In this document: one piece after another, positions 17,645 to 24,918 of the stretch | Numbering within the stretch: position 1 is the first letter of the stretch | Layout: every line of letters starts with the position of its first letter | DNA from: Peptoniphilaceae bacterium | GTDB taxonomy: Bacteria; Bacillota; Clostridia; Tissierellales; Peptoniphilaceae | DNA length: 64,000 bases | Reading direction: 5' to 3' | NCBI GenBank assembly: GCA_030152565.1 | Contig: JASLJE010000006.1 | Span: 38,770-102,769 of the forward strand | The notes under the pieces: model-generated | What the model saw: the letters and a program-made list of their open reading frames with translations, nothing else | Databases searched by the model: none | What the model was told of the DNA's origin: nothing | Program-made: the position numbers and the translations under genes

Positions 17645-18582
17645 AAAAAGTAATTATTATTTCAGGTCCCACAGGAGTGGGCAAGACTTCCTTTAGCATA
17701 GGCCTGGCTAAGAAGCTGGGAGGAGAAATCATATCAGCTGATTCCATGCAAATCTATAGGAAGATGGATATAGGCACAGACAAGGCCTCACCAGAGGACC
17801 AAAAAAAGGTAGCCCATCATCTTTTGGATATAGTTAATCCAGATGAGGAGTATTCTGTCCAAGACTACCAAAGGGCTGCCTATGAAAAGATAGACCAGAT
17901 CCATGCCAGGGGAAAAACTCCCCTTATAGTAGGAGGAACTGGCCTTTATATAGACTCCCTACTGTATGATTTTAAGTTTGCTTCTAGTAAGCCTGACTTA
18001 GACTTTAGAAGAAGGCTGGAAGAGGTCTATGAAGAAAGGGGAGGGGCCTATCTTTTGGAGAAGGTAAAAGAAGTAGACCCTAAAACCTATGAGACATTAA
18101 ATGAAAAGGACAAGAAAAAAATAATAAGAGCCCTTGAAATATATGAGACTACAGGCCAAAGACTTAGTGAGACTAAAAAGGAAAATGTCCTAAGCGATAG
18201 GTATGACTTTTATGCCTATGTATTTACCAATGATAGGGAGATTTTATATGAAAATATAAATAAGAGGGTTGATCAAATGATTGACCAAGGCTTGGTGGAA
18301 GAGGTGGACCAGGTTATGAAGGCCTATAGTTTAACAGAAGAGAGCCAGTCTATGAAGGCCATAGGCTATAGAGAGGTAGTTCCCTACTTAAGGGGAGATA
18401 TAGACCTGGATACTATGGCAGAAGATATAAAAAAAGACAGTAGAAGGTATGCTAAAAGACAGTTGACCTGGTTTAGGAGAAATCCCCATGTTAAATGGAT
18501 AGACAAGGGCATATATGACAGTGATGAAAAGATTTTAAGCTTTATTTTAAATGATTTGGAAGGTGACGAAAATGAATTTTGA
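17641..18582 (+). CDS. miaA: tRNA dimethylallyltransferase
   Basis: Transfers the dimethylallyl group from DMAPP to A37 of tRNAs reading U-starting codons, making the substrate of MiaB. The 313-residue protein has the P-loop GPTGVGKTS, the segment GEIISADSMQIYRKMDIGT and the motif IVGGTGLYI. DMAPP would come from the MEP pathway, two enzymes of which (IspG, IspH) are encoded in this window. The ATG overlaps mutL by 4 bases; the 3' end overlaps the PLP enzyme gene by 11 bases. Confidence 0.97.
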   Translation: MKKVIIISGPTGVGKTSFSIGLAKKLGGEIISADSMQIYRKMDIGTDKASPEDQKKVAHHLLDIVNPDEEYSVQDYQRAAYEKIDQIHARGKTPLIVGGTGLYIDSLLYDFKFASSKPDLDFRRRLEEVYEERGGAYLLEKVKEVDPKTYETLNEKDKKKIIRALEIYETTGQRLSETKKENVLSDRYDFYAYVFTNDREILYENINKRVDQMIDQGLVEEVDQVMKAYSLTEESQSMKAIGYREVVPYLRGDIDLDTMAEDIKKDSRRYAKRQLTWFRRNPHVKWIDKGIYDSDEKILSFILNDLEGDENEF

Positions 18583-19846
18583 TTTTTTTAATGAGAACTA
18601 TAGGATTGATAGAGAGGTCTTTGACCTGGTAAGTAAACACGACCTAGAACTTAGGGAAAGATTCTATCAATTGGAAGATATAAGAGAATACAATCAATTA
18701 AAGGTTATTAATGCCTTTAGGGAAAACAGACTATCCCAGGTTGATTTTACATACACTACAGGCTATGGCTATGGAGATGTGGGAAGAGATAAGACGGAAA
18801 AGATTTTCTCTACCATATTTAAAACAGAAGACGCCCTAGTAAGGCCTACCATATCTTCTGGAACCCATGCCTTGGCCATAACCCTTTACGGTCTTTTATA
18901 CCATGGTGATAAGATGGTTTCTTTAACAGACCATCCTTATGACACCCTACAAGAGGTAATAGGGATTACAGGTAATGACTTGGGAACCCTAATGGAAAGA
19001 GGGGTAAAGTATGACCACCTTCCCCTAATAGATAATAAGATAGACATTGAAGGTATCAAGGATAAACTAGATGAAGATGTAAAGTTGGTTTTAATCCAAA
19101 GATCCACAGGCTATGGTCTTAGAAGGGCTCTTACTATAGCTGAGATTAAAGAGGCTATAGATGAAGTAAAGTCTATAAATAAGGATATTATAGTTATGGT
19201 AGACAACTGTTATGGAGAGTTTACTGACAAGTTGGAACCAAGTGAAGTTGGAGCCGACGTAGTAGTAGGATCTCTTATAAAGAACCCAGGTGGTGGTATA
19301 GCCATATCTGGAGGCTATATAGTAGGCTCTAAAGAGATTGTCCAAAGGGTGTCCAATCAATTGTATGCCCCAGGTATAGGCAAGGAGACAGGTCTTACCT
19401 TTGATACTACCAGGTTGACCCTACAAGGCCTATATTTTGCCCCTCATGTAACTATGGAGGCCCTTAAGTCTGCCCTTTTATTCGCCAAGGTTTATTCTTC
19501 TTTAGGTTACGATATAATACCTAAGTTTGATGATCCTAGAAGCGATATTATTCAGGCAATTATCTTCAAGGACCCAGACAAGGTAATAAACTTTGTTCAA
19601 GGTATCCAAGAGGCATCAACAGTTGGAGCCTATGTAGTTCCTTATCCTTGGGATATGCCAGGCTATACTGACAAGGTTATAATGGCATCTGGTGGCTTTG
19701 TGGACGGATCATCCATAGAAATATCAGCAGATGGTCCTTTAAGAGAACCTTATGTTGCCTACTATCAAGGAGGAATAGTTTATGAACAAGCAAAACTTGC
19801 CTGTATGATAACTATTAAAAACCTAAGAGAGAAAAATTTACTTTAA
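18572..19846 (+). CDS. PLP-dependent methionine gamma-lyase-like protein (YnbB family)
   Basis: A fold-type I PLP enzyme of the family often labelled aluminium resistance protein or YnbB. Visible marks are TISSGTHALAITLYGLLYHGD in the N-terminal part and GSLIKNPGGGIAISGGYIVG, where the Lys of LIKN is the presumed cofactor lysine. The frame opens at 18551, but ATG 18572 is preceded by GGAAGG at proper spacing and gives the family-like N-terminus MNFDFF. Family members sit beside miaA in many Firmicutes; the physiological reaction is not established. The gene ends at a convergent terminator. Confidence 0.85.
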   Translation: MNFDFFNENYRIDREVFDLVSKHDLELRERFYQLEDIREYNQLKVINAFRENRLSQVDFTYTTGYGYGDVGRDKTEKIFSTIFKTEDALVRPTISSGTHALAITLYGLLYHGDKMVSLTDHPYDTLQEVIGITGNDLGTLMERGVKYDHLPLIDNKIDIEGIKDKLDEDVKLVLIQRSTGYGLRRALTIAEIKEAIDEVKSINKDIIVMVDNCYGEFTDKLEPSEVGADVVVGSLIKNPGGGIAISGGYIVGSKEIVQRVSNQLYAPGIGKETGLTFDTTRLTLQGLYFAPHVTMEALKSALLFAKVYSSLGYDIIPKFDDPRSDIIQAIIFKDPDKVINFVQGIQEASTVGAYVVPYPWDMPGYTDKVIMASGGFVDGSSIEISADGPLREPYVAYYQGGIVYEQAKLACMITIKNLREKNLL

Positions 19847-19855
19847 AAAAATAAG

Positions 19856-19883
19856 ACCCTAGTAGTTAACTACTAGGGTTTTC
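19856..19883 (+). terminator. Bidirectional terminator between convergent genes
   Basis: ACCCTAGTAGTT (19856-19867) is directly followed by its exact inverse AACTACTAGGGT (19868-19879), with A residues before and T residues after, so the hairpin can stop transcription from both sides. Confidence 0.9.
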
Positions 19884-19887
19884 TTAT

Positions 19888-20829
19888 CTAAAAATATAGG
19901 AAATTTAAAGCATCAGGTACTATTTCAAACCTAATTTCATCAAATTCTTGGACCTCACCATCTATATTTCCCAGAAGGGGAGTCTTGTCCAAACTTCTAA
20001 AATAACCTTTTTTTACCTTGTGATTAAGGGAGACACCTTCTAAGTCTAGGTGTTTGTCATTTTTATAGGTCTTTATCAAGGGAACAAGTTTTCTCAAGGG
20101 TAAGTATTTAACCCTATTTAAATTTATGATTCCATCATTGACCTGGGCATGGGGGGAAGGTTGAAAACCATCTCCATAGTACTTGCCGTTACAAATGGCT
20201 GTTATTATAAATTCTCCCTTGCCTTGTACAAACTTATCATTTTCATCAATTAGCTCATATTCTACTTCCTGGGGATGAATCTTCTTAAGGGTTTTCATGA
20301 CAGCTAGGGCATAGGCAGACTTACCAAAGCTGGGATGCTTGTGTAAAATGTCTCCAGCCTTACTAAGGACTACTGTGTCATAGCCAAATGATGTTATATT
20401 GATACAGTACTTATCTTCGTTAATTCTTATTAGATCTATCTTACCTGGTTTTGGATTGATACTTTTATTAATTATATTTAATGGATTGTTGTCCTTGCCA
20501 TAAAGAGTCTTTGCCAAGTCATTTGCAGTACCATTGGGAATGAGTCCTAGGTAAACCTCACTTCCATAAAGTTCGTTGGCAACTTCGTTAAATGTTCCAT
20601 CGCCACCGACTACAAATATGGCTGACTTAGGGTATTTAAGCTTAAAATCATTAACTATTTTTACAATGGGAAACTCGTCTGAGGAAATAACAATCATAAA
20701 TTTATTTGTTTCCAGCTCTTTTTTGTAAACTTTATTAAATTCTTCTAATATTTTATCATACTTACCTTTACCAGCATTTTTACTAATTAATATTAGTACT
20801 TTGTCCAGTTTCTCATAAAACATGTACAT
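19888..20829 (-). CDS. Diacylglycerol kinase-family lipid kinase (YegS/BmrU type)
   Basis: A lipid kinase of about 313 residues, predicted to phosphorylate diacylglycerol or a similar lipid using ATP. The catalytic-domain marks are VVGGDGTFNEV and LIPNGTANDLA, both in the N-terminal half; the C-terminal beta sandwich follows. The ATG at 20829 is only one base after AGGAG; the ATG at 20823 (giving MFYEKL) is better spaced. The gene is monocistronic, convergent with the PLP enzyme and divergent from the ArsR gene. Substrate is unproven. Confidence 0.9.
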   Translation of the reverse strand: MYMFYEKLDKVLILISKNAGKGKYDKILEEFNKVYKKELETNKFMIVISSDEFPIVKIVNDFKLKYPKSAIFVVGGDGTFNEVANELYGSEVYLGLIPNGTANDLAKTLYGKDNNPLNIINKSINPKPGKIDLIRINEDKYCINITSFGYDTVVLSKAGDILHKHPSFGKSAYALAVMKTLKKIHPQEVEYELIDENDKFVQGKGEFIITAICNGKYYGDGFQPSPHAQVNDGIINLNRVKYLPLRKLVPLIKTYKNDKHLDLEGVSLNHKVKKGYFRSLDKTPLLGNIDGEVQEFDEIRFEIVPDALNFLYF

Positions 20830-20844
20830 ACTCCTGTTAATGTA

Positions 20845-20873
20845 TTGACTATTTATCTAATATGTCTTATTCT
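20845..20873 (+). promoter_or_regulatory. Promoter for the ArsR-family gene
   Basis: TTGACT (20845-20850), a 17-base spacer and TATTCT (20868-20873). Transcription would begin near 20880, which argues against the ATG at 20886 as start. Confidence 0.7.
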
Positions 20874-20909
20874 ATTATATAGTAAATGTGTATGGAGGTA
20901 AACAAAGAT

Positions 20910-21200
20910 ATGGAGTTTGTCAGGGAAGATTATTTAACTAAATACTCTGAAATCTTTAAAGCCTTATCTCATCCTACAAGACTATGCATTGTTTCGGGGT
21001 TAATAGATAGTGATGAAGGAAGAAATGTATCAACTATGCAAAAGTGCATGTCTATATCTCAATCTAGCGTCTCACAACATTTAAGAATATTAAAACAAGC
21101 AGATATCTTAGATTCTGAAAGAAGGGGTACAGAGATAATATACTTCATTAAAAGTGAAGAGGTTAAAGAGATTATAGAGTTAATAAAAAAATTGAATTAA
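20910..21200 (+). CDS. ArsR/SmtB-family winged-helix regulator
   Basis: A small dimeric DNA-binding protein of about 96 residues. The helix-turn-helix reads STMQKCMSISQSSVSQHLRILKQA, preceded by FKALSHPTRLCIVSGL, the typical ArsR N-terminal pattern. The ELCVC-type metal site of ArsR is absent, so the effector is unknown. The open frame starts at 20886, but GGAGG at 20894-20898 and the promoter position favour ATG 20910. It is transcribed alone, divergently from the lipid kinase, which it might regulate. Confidence 0.85.
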   Translation: MEFVREDYLTKYSEIFKALSHPTRLCIVSGLIDSDEGRNVSTMQKCMSISQSSVSQHLRILKQADILDSERRGTEIIYFIKSEEVKEIIELIKKLN

Positions 21201-21212
21201 TCTGTACATATC

Positions 21213-21239
21213 AAAAGGAGACTAGTCTCCTTTTTTTTG
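21213..21239 (+). terminator. Terminator after the ArsR gene, bidirectional shape
   Basis: AAAAGGAGACT (21213-21223) followed at once by AGTCTCCTTTT (21224-21234) and a T run. It also lies at the 3' end of the convergent LysM gene. Confidence 0.9.
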
Positions 21240-21241
21240 TA

Positions 21242-21556
21242 CTATAAATGGGGAACAAGTAGAACCTGGCCAGGGTATATATTTGAGCTTCTAAGGCCAT
21301 TAGCTTTTTTTATATCATATACTAGCCTTCTAGGGTCCTTCGACTCTCTAGAGGCCTTTTGGGCGATCTGCCAAAGGGTATCTCCGGCAGAGACTATTAT
21401 GTAGTCATCGTTTTTGATTTCCATGCTCCTAACGCTGTTTTTTGTAATAAGAGCCATAAGTCCGTAAATAAATATTGTTAATAATAAAATGCTTACTATA
21501 ATAAATCTTTTGAATTTTTTCTTGTCAACGATTTTGTATCTTTTTTTAGTTTTCAT
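21242..21556 (-). CDS. yneA: YneA-like SOS cell-division suppressor with LysM domain
   Basis: A 104-residue membrane-anchored protein. A basic N-terminus is followed by one membrane helix (IIVSILLLTIFIYGLMALI) and a C-terminal LysM domain, VSAGDTLWQIA to the end GQVLLVP, facing outward. In Bacillus YneA of this design blocks septation during DNA damage. The frame extends upstream to 21733, but that reaches into the lexA promoter; ATG 21556 has GGAGGAAAT before it. It is divergent from lexA and its promoter carries LexA boxes, which supports the SOS role. The symbol is by family and context, not by close identity. Confidence 0.85.
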   Translation of the reverse strand: MKTKKRYKIVDKKKFKRFIIVSILLLTIFIYGLMALITKNSVRSMEIKNDDYIIVSAGDTLWQIAQKASRESKDPRRLVYDIKKANGLRSSNIYPGQVLLVPHL

Positions 21557-21566
21557 ATTTCCTCCT

Positions 21567-21638
21567 CGAACATTTGTTTGTAAAATTATATTATCAGAAC
21601 ATTTGTTCGAGGTCAAGAGAAATAAGAACATTTGTTTT
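21567..21638. promoter_or_regulatory. Three LexA (SOS) boxes in the yneA-lexA intergenic region
   Basis: CGAACATTTGTTTG (21567-21580), AGAACATTTGTTCG (21596-21609) and AGAACATTTGTTTT (21625-21638) match the Gram-positive LexA consensus CGAACRNRYGTTYG fully or nearly. Box two sits inside the yneA promoter spacer, box three lies next to the lexA promoter, and box one lies between the yneA -10 and start codon. Confidence 0.92.
21588..21616 (-). promoter_or_regulatory. Promoter of the yneA-like gene, spacer filled by a LexA box
   Basis: On the minus strand TTGACC (21616-21611) and TATAAT-like TAATAT (21593-21588) are separated by 17 bases. The second LexA box (21596-21609) lies wholly within that spacer, so LexA would block polymerase directly. 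Confidence 0.82.
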
Positions 21639-21657
21639 TGTTTTATGAAAATTATGT

Positions 21658-21663
21658 TATAAT
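21658..21663 (+). promoter_or_regulatory. -10 element of the lexA promoter
   Basis: TATAAT at 21658-21663, 16 bases before the lexA start codon. The -35 is weak (a T-rich hexamer near 21635) and touches LexA box three, consistent with autorepression. Confidence 0.7.
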
Positions 21664-21679
21664 TAATTTGGAGGGTATT

Positions 21680-22297
21680 ATGGCAAATACAATTAATCAA
21701 AGACAAGAAAAAGTATTCGAATACATTAAGCAATACATAGAGATAAATTCATTCCCGCCTTCAGTTAGAGATATCTGTAAGGGGGTTAATATAAAATCAA
21801 CATCTACAGCCTATGGAGACCTAAAGAAGCTAGAAAACCTAGGCTATATAAAGACCAATTCAGCAAAGAGTAGGTCCATAGAAATAGTTAAGGAAGAGGA
21901 AGAAGATCAGTTGATGGAAGAGACTATAAGTATTCCTGTTCTAGGTAGGGTGGCGGCAGGAGAGCCCATCCTGGCAGTGGAAAACATAGATTACTTCTTC
22001 CCAGTTCCCAGCCACTATTCTAATAAGGGGGATTTATTTATCCTTACCATAGCGGGGGAATCCATGATAGAAGCAGGTATTTTAGATGGGGACAAGGTCC
22101 TGGTCAGAAAGCAAAATACGGCAGAAAATGGAGACATAGTAGTTGCTCTTATAGAAGATTCAGCTACGGTAAAAAGGTTTTTCAATGAAGATGGAAGAAT
22201 ATATTTAAAACCAGAAAATTCTAATATGGACATAATAGTTCCAGATAATTTAATAATTTTAGGTAGGGTCATAGCCCTATTTAGAGACCAAATATAA
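21680..22297 (+). CDS. lexA: SOS repressor LexA
   Basis: A 205-residue transcriptional repressor with self-cleaving protease. The N-terminal winged helix (EYIKQYIEINSFPPSVRDICKG region) binds SOS boxes. The cleavage site Ala-Gly is in GRVAAGEP, the catalytic Ser in GESMIEAG and the catalytic Lys in ATVKRFF. The frame begins upstream at 21632, but ATG 21680 follows GGAGGG and gives the normal MANTINQRQ start. RecA, its co-protease, is encoded at 31646-32701. Boxes in its own promoter indicate autoregulation. Confidence 0.97.
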   Translation: MANTINQRQEKVFEYIKQYIEINSFPPSVRDICKGVNIKSTSTAYGDLKKLENLGYIKTNSAKSRSIEIVKEEEEDQLMEETISIPVLGRVAAGEPILAVENIDYFFPVPSHYSNKGDLFILTIAGESMIEAGILDGDKVLVRKQNTAENGDIVVALIEDSATVKRFFNEDGRIYLKPENSNMDIIVPDNLIILGRVIALFRDQI

Positions 22298-22324
22298 AAG
22301 AGATGATTAATCATCTCTTTTTTT
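22297..22324 (+). terminator. Bidirectional terminator between lexA and the recombinase gene
   Basis: AAAGAGATGATT (22297-22308) and its exact inverse (22309-22320) form a 24-base palindrome followed by T residues. It overlaps the ends of both convergent genes. Confidence 0.88.
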
Positions 22325-23293
22325 ATCTATATCAATATTTATTTTAGATAGGGGATTGGCAGATATGGCCTTTTTCATCTCTTGATCGTCTACGTGGGTG
22401 TAAATCTGAGTAGTAGCAACAGAGTTATGGCCTAGGATTTTTTGTAGGGTCCTTATATCTACCCCTTCCTTATACATAAGAGTGGCGGCTGTGTGCCTAA
22501 GCTTGTGGGTAGAGTAGAGCTTGGGATCAAATCCAGCCTGGACTATATACTTGTCTATCATGTGCTGGATGGCCCTATTGCTCATCCTTTGATGTCTGGA
22601 GCTTAAAAACAAGGCATCTTCCTTGTCGACCTTAGGCCTTATCTTAATATAGTCCCTAATAGCGTATTCACAGGCCTCAGTCATATAGACAACCCTTTCC
22701 TTATTTCCCTTACCAATAACATTAAATTGGCCATTTTTAATAGAGTCTAAGTCCATACTTGATAGCTCAGAGAGTCTAAGGCCGGTGGTTAAAAAGGTAA
22801 GGACTATGGCGAAGTCTCTTTTCCTGAAAAACTCATTCTTGTTTTCTCCTATAGTTTCTAGAAGCCTGGTTGATTCATCCAAGGTAAGGTAGACTGGGTT
22901 TCTCTTTTTGATTTTGGGGCTTTCCAGATTAATTGTAGGGTCTGTGTCTATGAGCTTGACAGTTCCATTTAGATACTTATAAAAGGTTTTAAGGCTGGAT
23001 ATCTTTCTAGCCCTGGTGGTTGAACTGTTTAGCAAATCATTGTCCCTATAGGATATGTAGCTGTGAATATCGATTAGACCTATCTTGTCCAAGGTTTTAA
23101 CATTCATTTTTCTTATGTCAATTTCCTCTATATCATCTTCAGAATAGTCAAAGGGGTTGAGCCTGTAACTAATATATTTTAAATAGAGCCTTAGATCATA
23201 GTAATACTCTTTTACAGTATTGTCGGATAGGCCCTTAATGGTCTTTAAATATTTTAAAAAATCTTGTAAAAACAAGGGTATATCTTTATACAT
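22307..23293 (-). CDS. Tyrosine recombinase, XerC/XerD-like
   Basis: A 328-residue site-specific recombinase with an N-terminal SAM-like core-binding domain (DFLKYLKTIKGLSDNTVKEY) and a C-terminal catalytic domain. The active-site residues are visible: Arg in TTGLRLSEL, His and Arg in HKLRHTAA, His in LGHNS and the nucleophile in TQIYTHV. ATG 23293 is chosen over the longer frame to 23353 because GGAGGTAATT precedes it. No phage or integron genes flank it, so a chromosome-maintenance Xer role is more likely than a mobile integrase. No dif site was found here. Confidence 0.9.
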   Translation of the reverse strand: MYKDIPLFLQDFLKYLKTIKGLSDNTVKEYYYDLRLYLKYISYRLNPFDYSEDDIEEIDIRKMNVKTLDKIGLIDIHSYISYRDNDLLNSSTTRARKISSLKTFYKYLNGTVKLIDTDPTINLESPKIKKRNPVYLTLDESTRLLETIGENKNEFFRKRDFAIVLTFLTTGLRLSELSSMDLDSIKNGQFNVIGKGNKERVVYMTEACEYAIRDYIKIRPKVDKEDALFLSSRHQRMSNRAIQHMIDKYIVQAGFDPKLYSTHKLRHTAATLMYKEGVDIRTLQKILGHNSVATTQIYTHVDDQEMKKAISANPLSKINIDIDKKRDD

Positions 23294-23404
23294 AATTACC
23301 TCCATATATAATTTTATCAAAGAAATCTGAATATTTATAGTATGGAAGGTCATTTAAATGTTATAATGTTTTTTAAGCAAAAAAATAAAAATAAAGGTGG
23401 AAAA

Positions 23405-23890
23405 ATGAGTAAAATAATAAATTTTCTAAAGTCTCATCTATCTAAGGAGTTGGCAGTAATTATCATATCTATGCTTCCCATAGTGGAACTTAGGGGGGCC
23501 ATACCTATAGGAGTTTCTTTAGGACTAGGAATGAAGAAATCTTTTGTCTTATCTTATCTGGGAAGTATAATACCTTCCATATTTATAATTCTTTTAATAA
23601 ATTGGGTATTTAAAATACTTAGCCACATAGGATTTTTTGACAGATTAATCAAGAAAATAAATGAAAAGACCCTGGCCAAGAGTGATCAAATACAAAAATA
23701 TGGCTATTGGGGACTCTTAATTTTTGTAGCCATACCACTACCAGGGACAGGGGTTTGGTCAGGAAGTTTAGTTTCTGTTCTCTTAGACTTGGACAAGAAG
23801 AAATCCTTCTTTATTATTGCCCTGGGCAACCTTATAGCAGGTTTAATAATGGCTGCCATAAGTGGATCTATCTACGCCATATTAAATTAA
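23405..23890 (+). CDS. Small multidrug export protein family (COG2426) membrane protein
   Basis: A 161-residue membrane protein with about four or five helices. The stretch LPIVELRGAIPIGVSLGLG and the later IPLPGTGVWSGSL are characteristic of the PF06695 family, related in architecture to SNARE-associated/DedA proteins. The family name reflects an early annotation; transport of drugs is not well shown. The frame opens at 23342, but ATG 23405 is preceded by AGGTGG. It is a single gene with its own terminator. Confidence 0.8.
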   Translation: MSKIINFLKSHLSKELAVIIISMLPIVELRGAIPIGVSLGLGMKKSFVLSYLGSIIPSIFIILLINWVFKILSHIGFFDRLIKKINEKTLAKSDQIQKYGYWGLLIFVAIPLPGTGVWSGSLVSVLLDLDKKKSFFIIALGNLIAGLIMAAISGSIYAILN

Positions 23891-23898
23891 GAAAGCTT

Positions 23899-23921
23899 AA
23901 AACACCGAAAGGTGTTTTTTT
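23899..23921 (+). terminator. Rho-independent terminator with GAAA tetraloop
   Basis: AAAACACC (23899-23906), GAAA loop, GGTGTTTT (23911-23918) and further T residues. Confidence 0.92.
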
Positions 23922-24058
23922 TTGTCCTTATACGGCCCATCCCATACTTATCATTAATTAGGAATAATTATACAGCGCGAGAAGGTAAAATTTTTGATAA
24001 AAATACAATTATGAGATATATTTTAATTATTATACTCCATTTGTCAAGTTTTTTAGAC

Positions 24059-24091
24059 GAAAAAATAGCCCTAATCAAAGGATTAGAGCTA
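24059..24091 (-). terminator. Terminator of nagB
   Basis: On the minus strand TAGCTCTAATC (24091-24081) pairs with GATTAGGGCTA (24076-24066) around CTTT, with one mismatch, and is followed by TTTTTT. The stretch 23922-24058 between the two terminators shows nothing else. Confidence 0.85.
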
Positions 24092-24104
24092 AATATCTTA
24101 TTTT

Positions 24105-24836
24105 TTATTCGCTTATTAAACTAGCTGCTGCTTCATCAACTATTATCTTAACATTTGGATGTAATTTTAACATGCTTGCAGGAATCATAGTGTTAATAAA
24201 ATCGTTTTTAAGAGCCTTTATAGCCTTGGCTTTGTTTTCGCCTGAAGCAAGAAGGATAACCTCTTCAGCCTTGAATATAGAGCCTATACCCATAGATACA
24301 GCCTTAGTAGGTACATCTTCCTTAGATTCAAAGAATCTTGAGTTAGCTTCTATTGTTTCTTCAGTTAGATCTGTAACGTGAGTGTAAATATCTAATCTGG
24401 CAGCTGGTTCGTTAAAGCCTATGTGGGCATTAGTACCAATTCCTAGGATTTGTAGGTCTATACCACCTAGATCATCTATTTGTTTTTCATAGTCCTTACA
24501 CTCAGCTTCCAAGTCTTCAGCAACTCCATTTGGCACATAGGTGTTGTTTTTATCAATATCTACTTGGTCAAATAAGTTTTTGTTCATAAAGTATCTATAA
24601 CTTTGGTCATGGTCACCAGCTAGTCCTATGTATTCATCTAGGTTTACTGACTTAATATCCTTAAAAGATACTTCTTTATTCTTGTTCATTTCAATTAAAT
24701 TTTCATAAGTTTTTTCTGGTGTAGATCCTGTAGCCAGGCCTAGAACCATATTTGGTTTAGCATTGATTCTTTCTTTGATTAAATTAGCGGCATAGGCGCT
24801 CATTTCTTCGTAGTCTTTAAGTATTATAAATTCCAT
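24105..24836 (-). CDS. nagB: Glucosamine-6-phosphate deaminase
   Basis: Converts glucosamine 6-phosphate to fructose 6-phosphate and ammonia in amino sugar use. The 243-residue protein shows LGLATGSTPEKTYENL at the phosphate site, NLDEYIGL with the catalytic aspartate, LGIGTNAHIGFNEP, and the late segment SMGIGSI. ATG 24836 is placed 6 bases after GGAGG; the frame also opens at a TTG two codons earlier. No nagA lies next to it. A TATAAT lies about 25 bases upstream, so it probably has its own promoter after the tre terminator. Confidence 0.95.
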   Translation of the reverse strand: MEFIILKDYEEMSAYAANLIKERINAKPNMVLGLATGSTPEKTYENLIEMNKNKEVSFKDIKSVNLDEYIGLAGDHDQSYRYFMNKNLFDQVDIDKNNTYVPNGVAEDLEAECKDYEKQIDDLGGIDLQILGIGTNAHIGFNEPAARLDIYTHVTDLTEETIEANSRFFESKEDVPTKAVSMGIGSIFKAEEVILLASGENKAKAIKALKNDFINTMIPASMLKLHPNVKIIVDEAAASLISE

Positions 24837-24880
24837 AATCAACCTCCATATATTTTATATGCTTATTATAACATAAATAC

Positions 24881-24916
24881 ATCTTAAAAAATAAAGCTCC
24901 ACCCTGGGGTGGAGCC
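24881..24916 (-). terminator. Terminator of the trehalose operon
   Basis: GCTCCACC (24896-24903) and GGTGGAGC (24908-24915) form an 8-bp stem with a CTGG loop; on the minus strand it runs into a T-rich tract. Confidence 0.9.
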
Positions 24917-24918
24917 TT

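Noticed and set aside
20886..20909. ATG 20886 as start of the ArsR gene
   Set aside because: It lies about 6 bases from the predicted transcription start and has no ribosome binding site, while GGAGG precedes ATG 20910.
21557..21733. N-terminal extension of the LysM protein
   Set aside because: It would run through all three LexA boxes and the lexA promoter, and ATG 21556 has a strong ribosome binding site.
22307..23293. Integrase of a prophage or genomic island
   Set aside because: Flanks are lexA and a small membrane protein gene; no phage genes, tRNA or attachment repeats are present.
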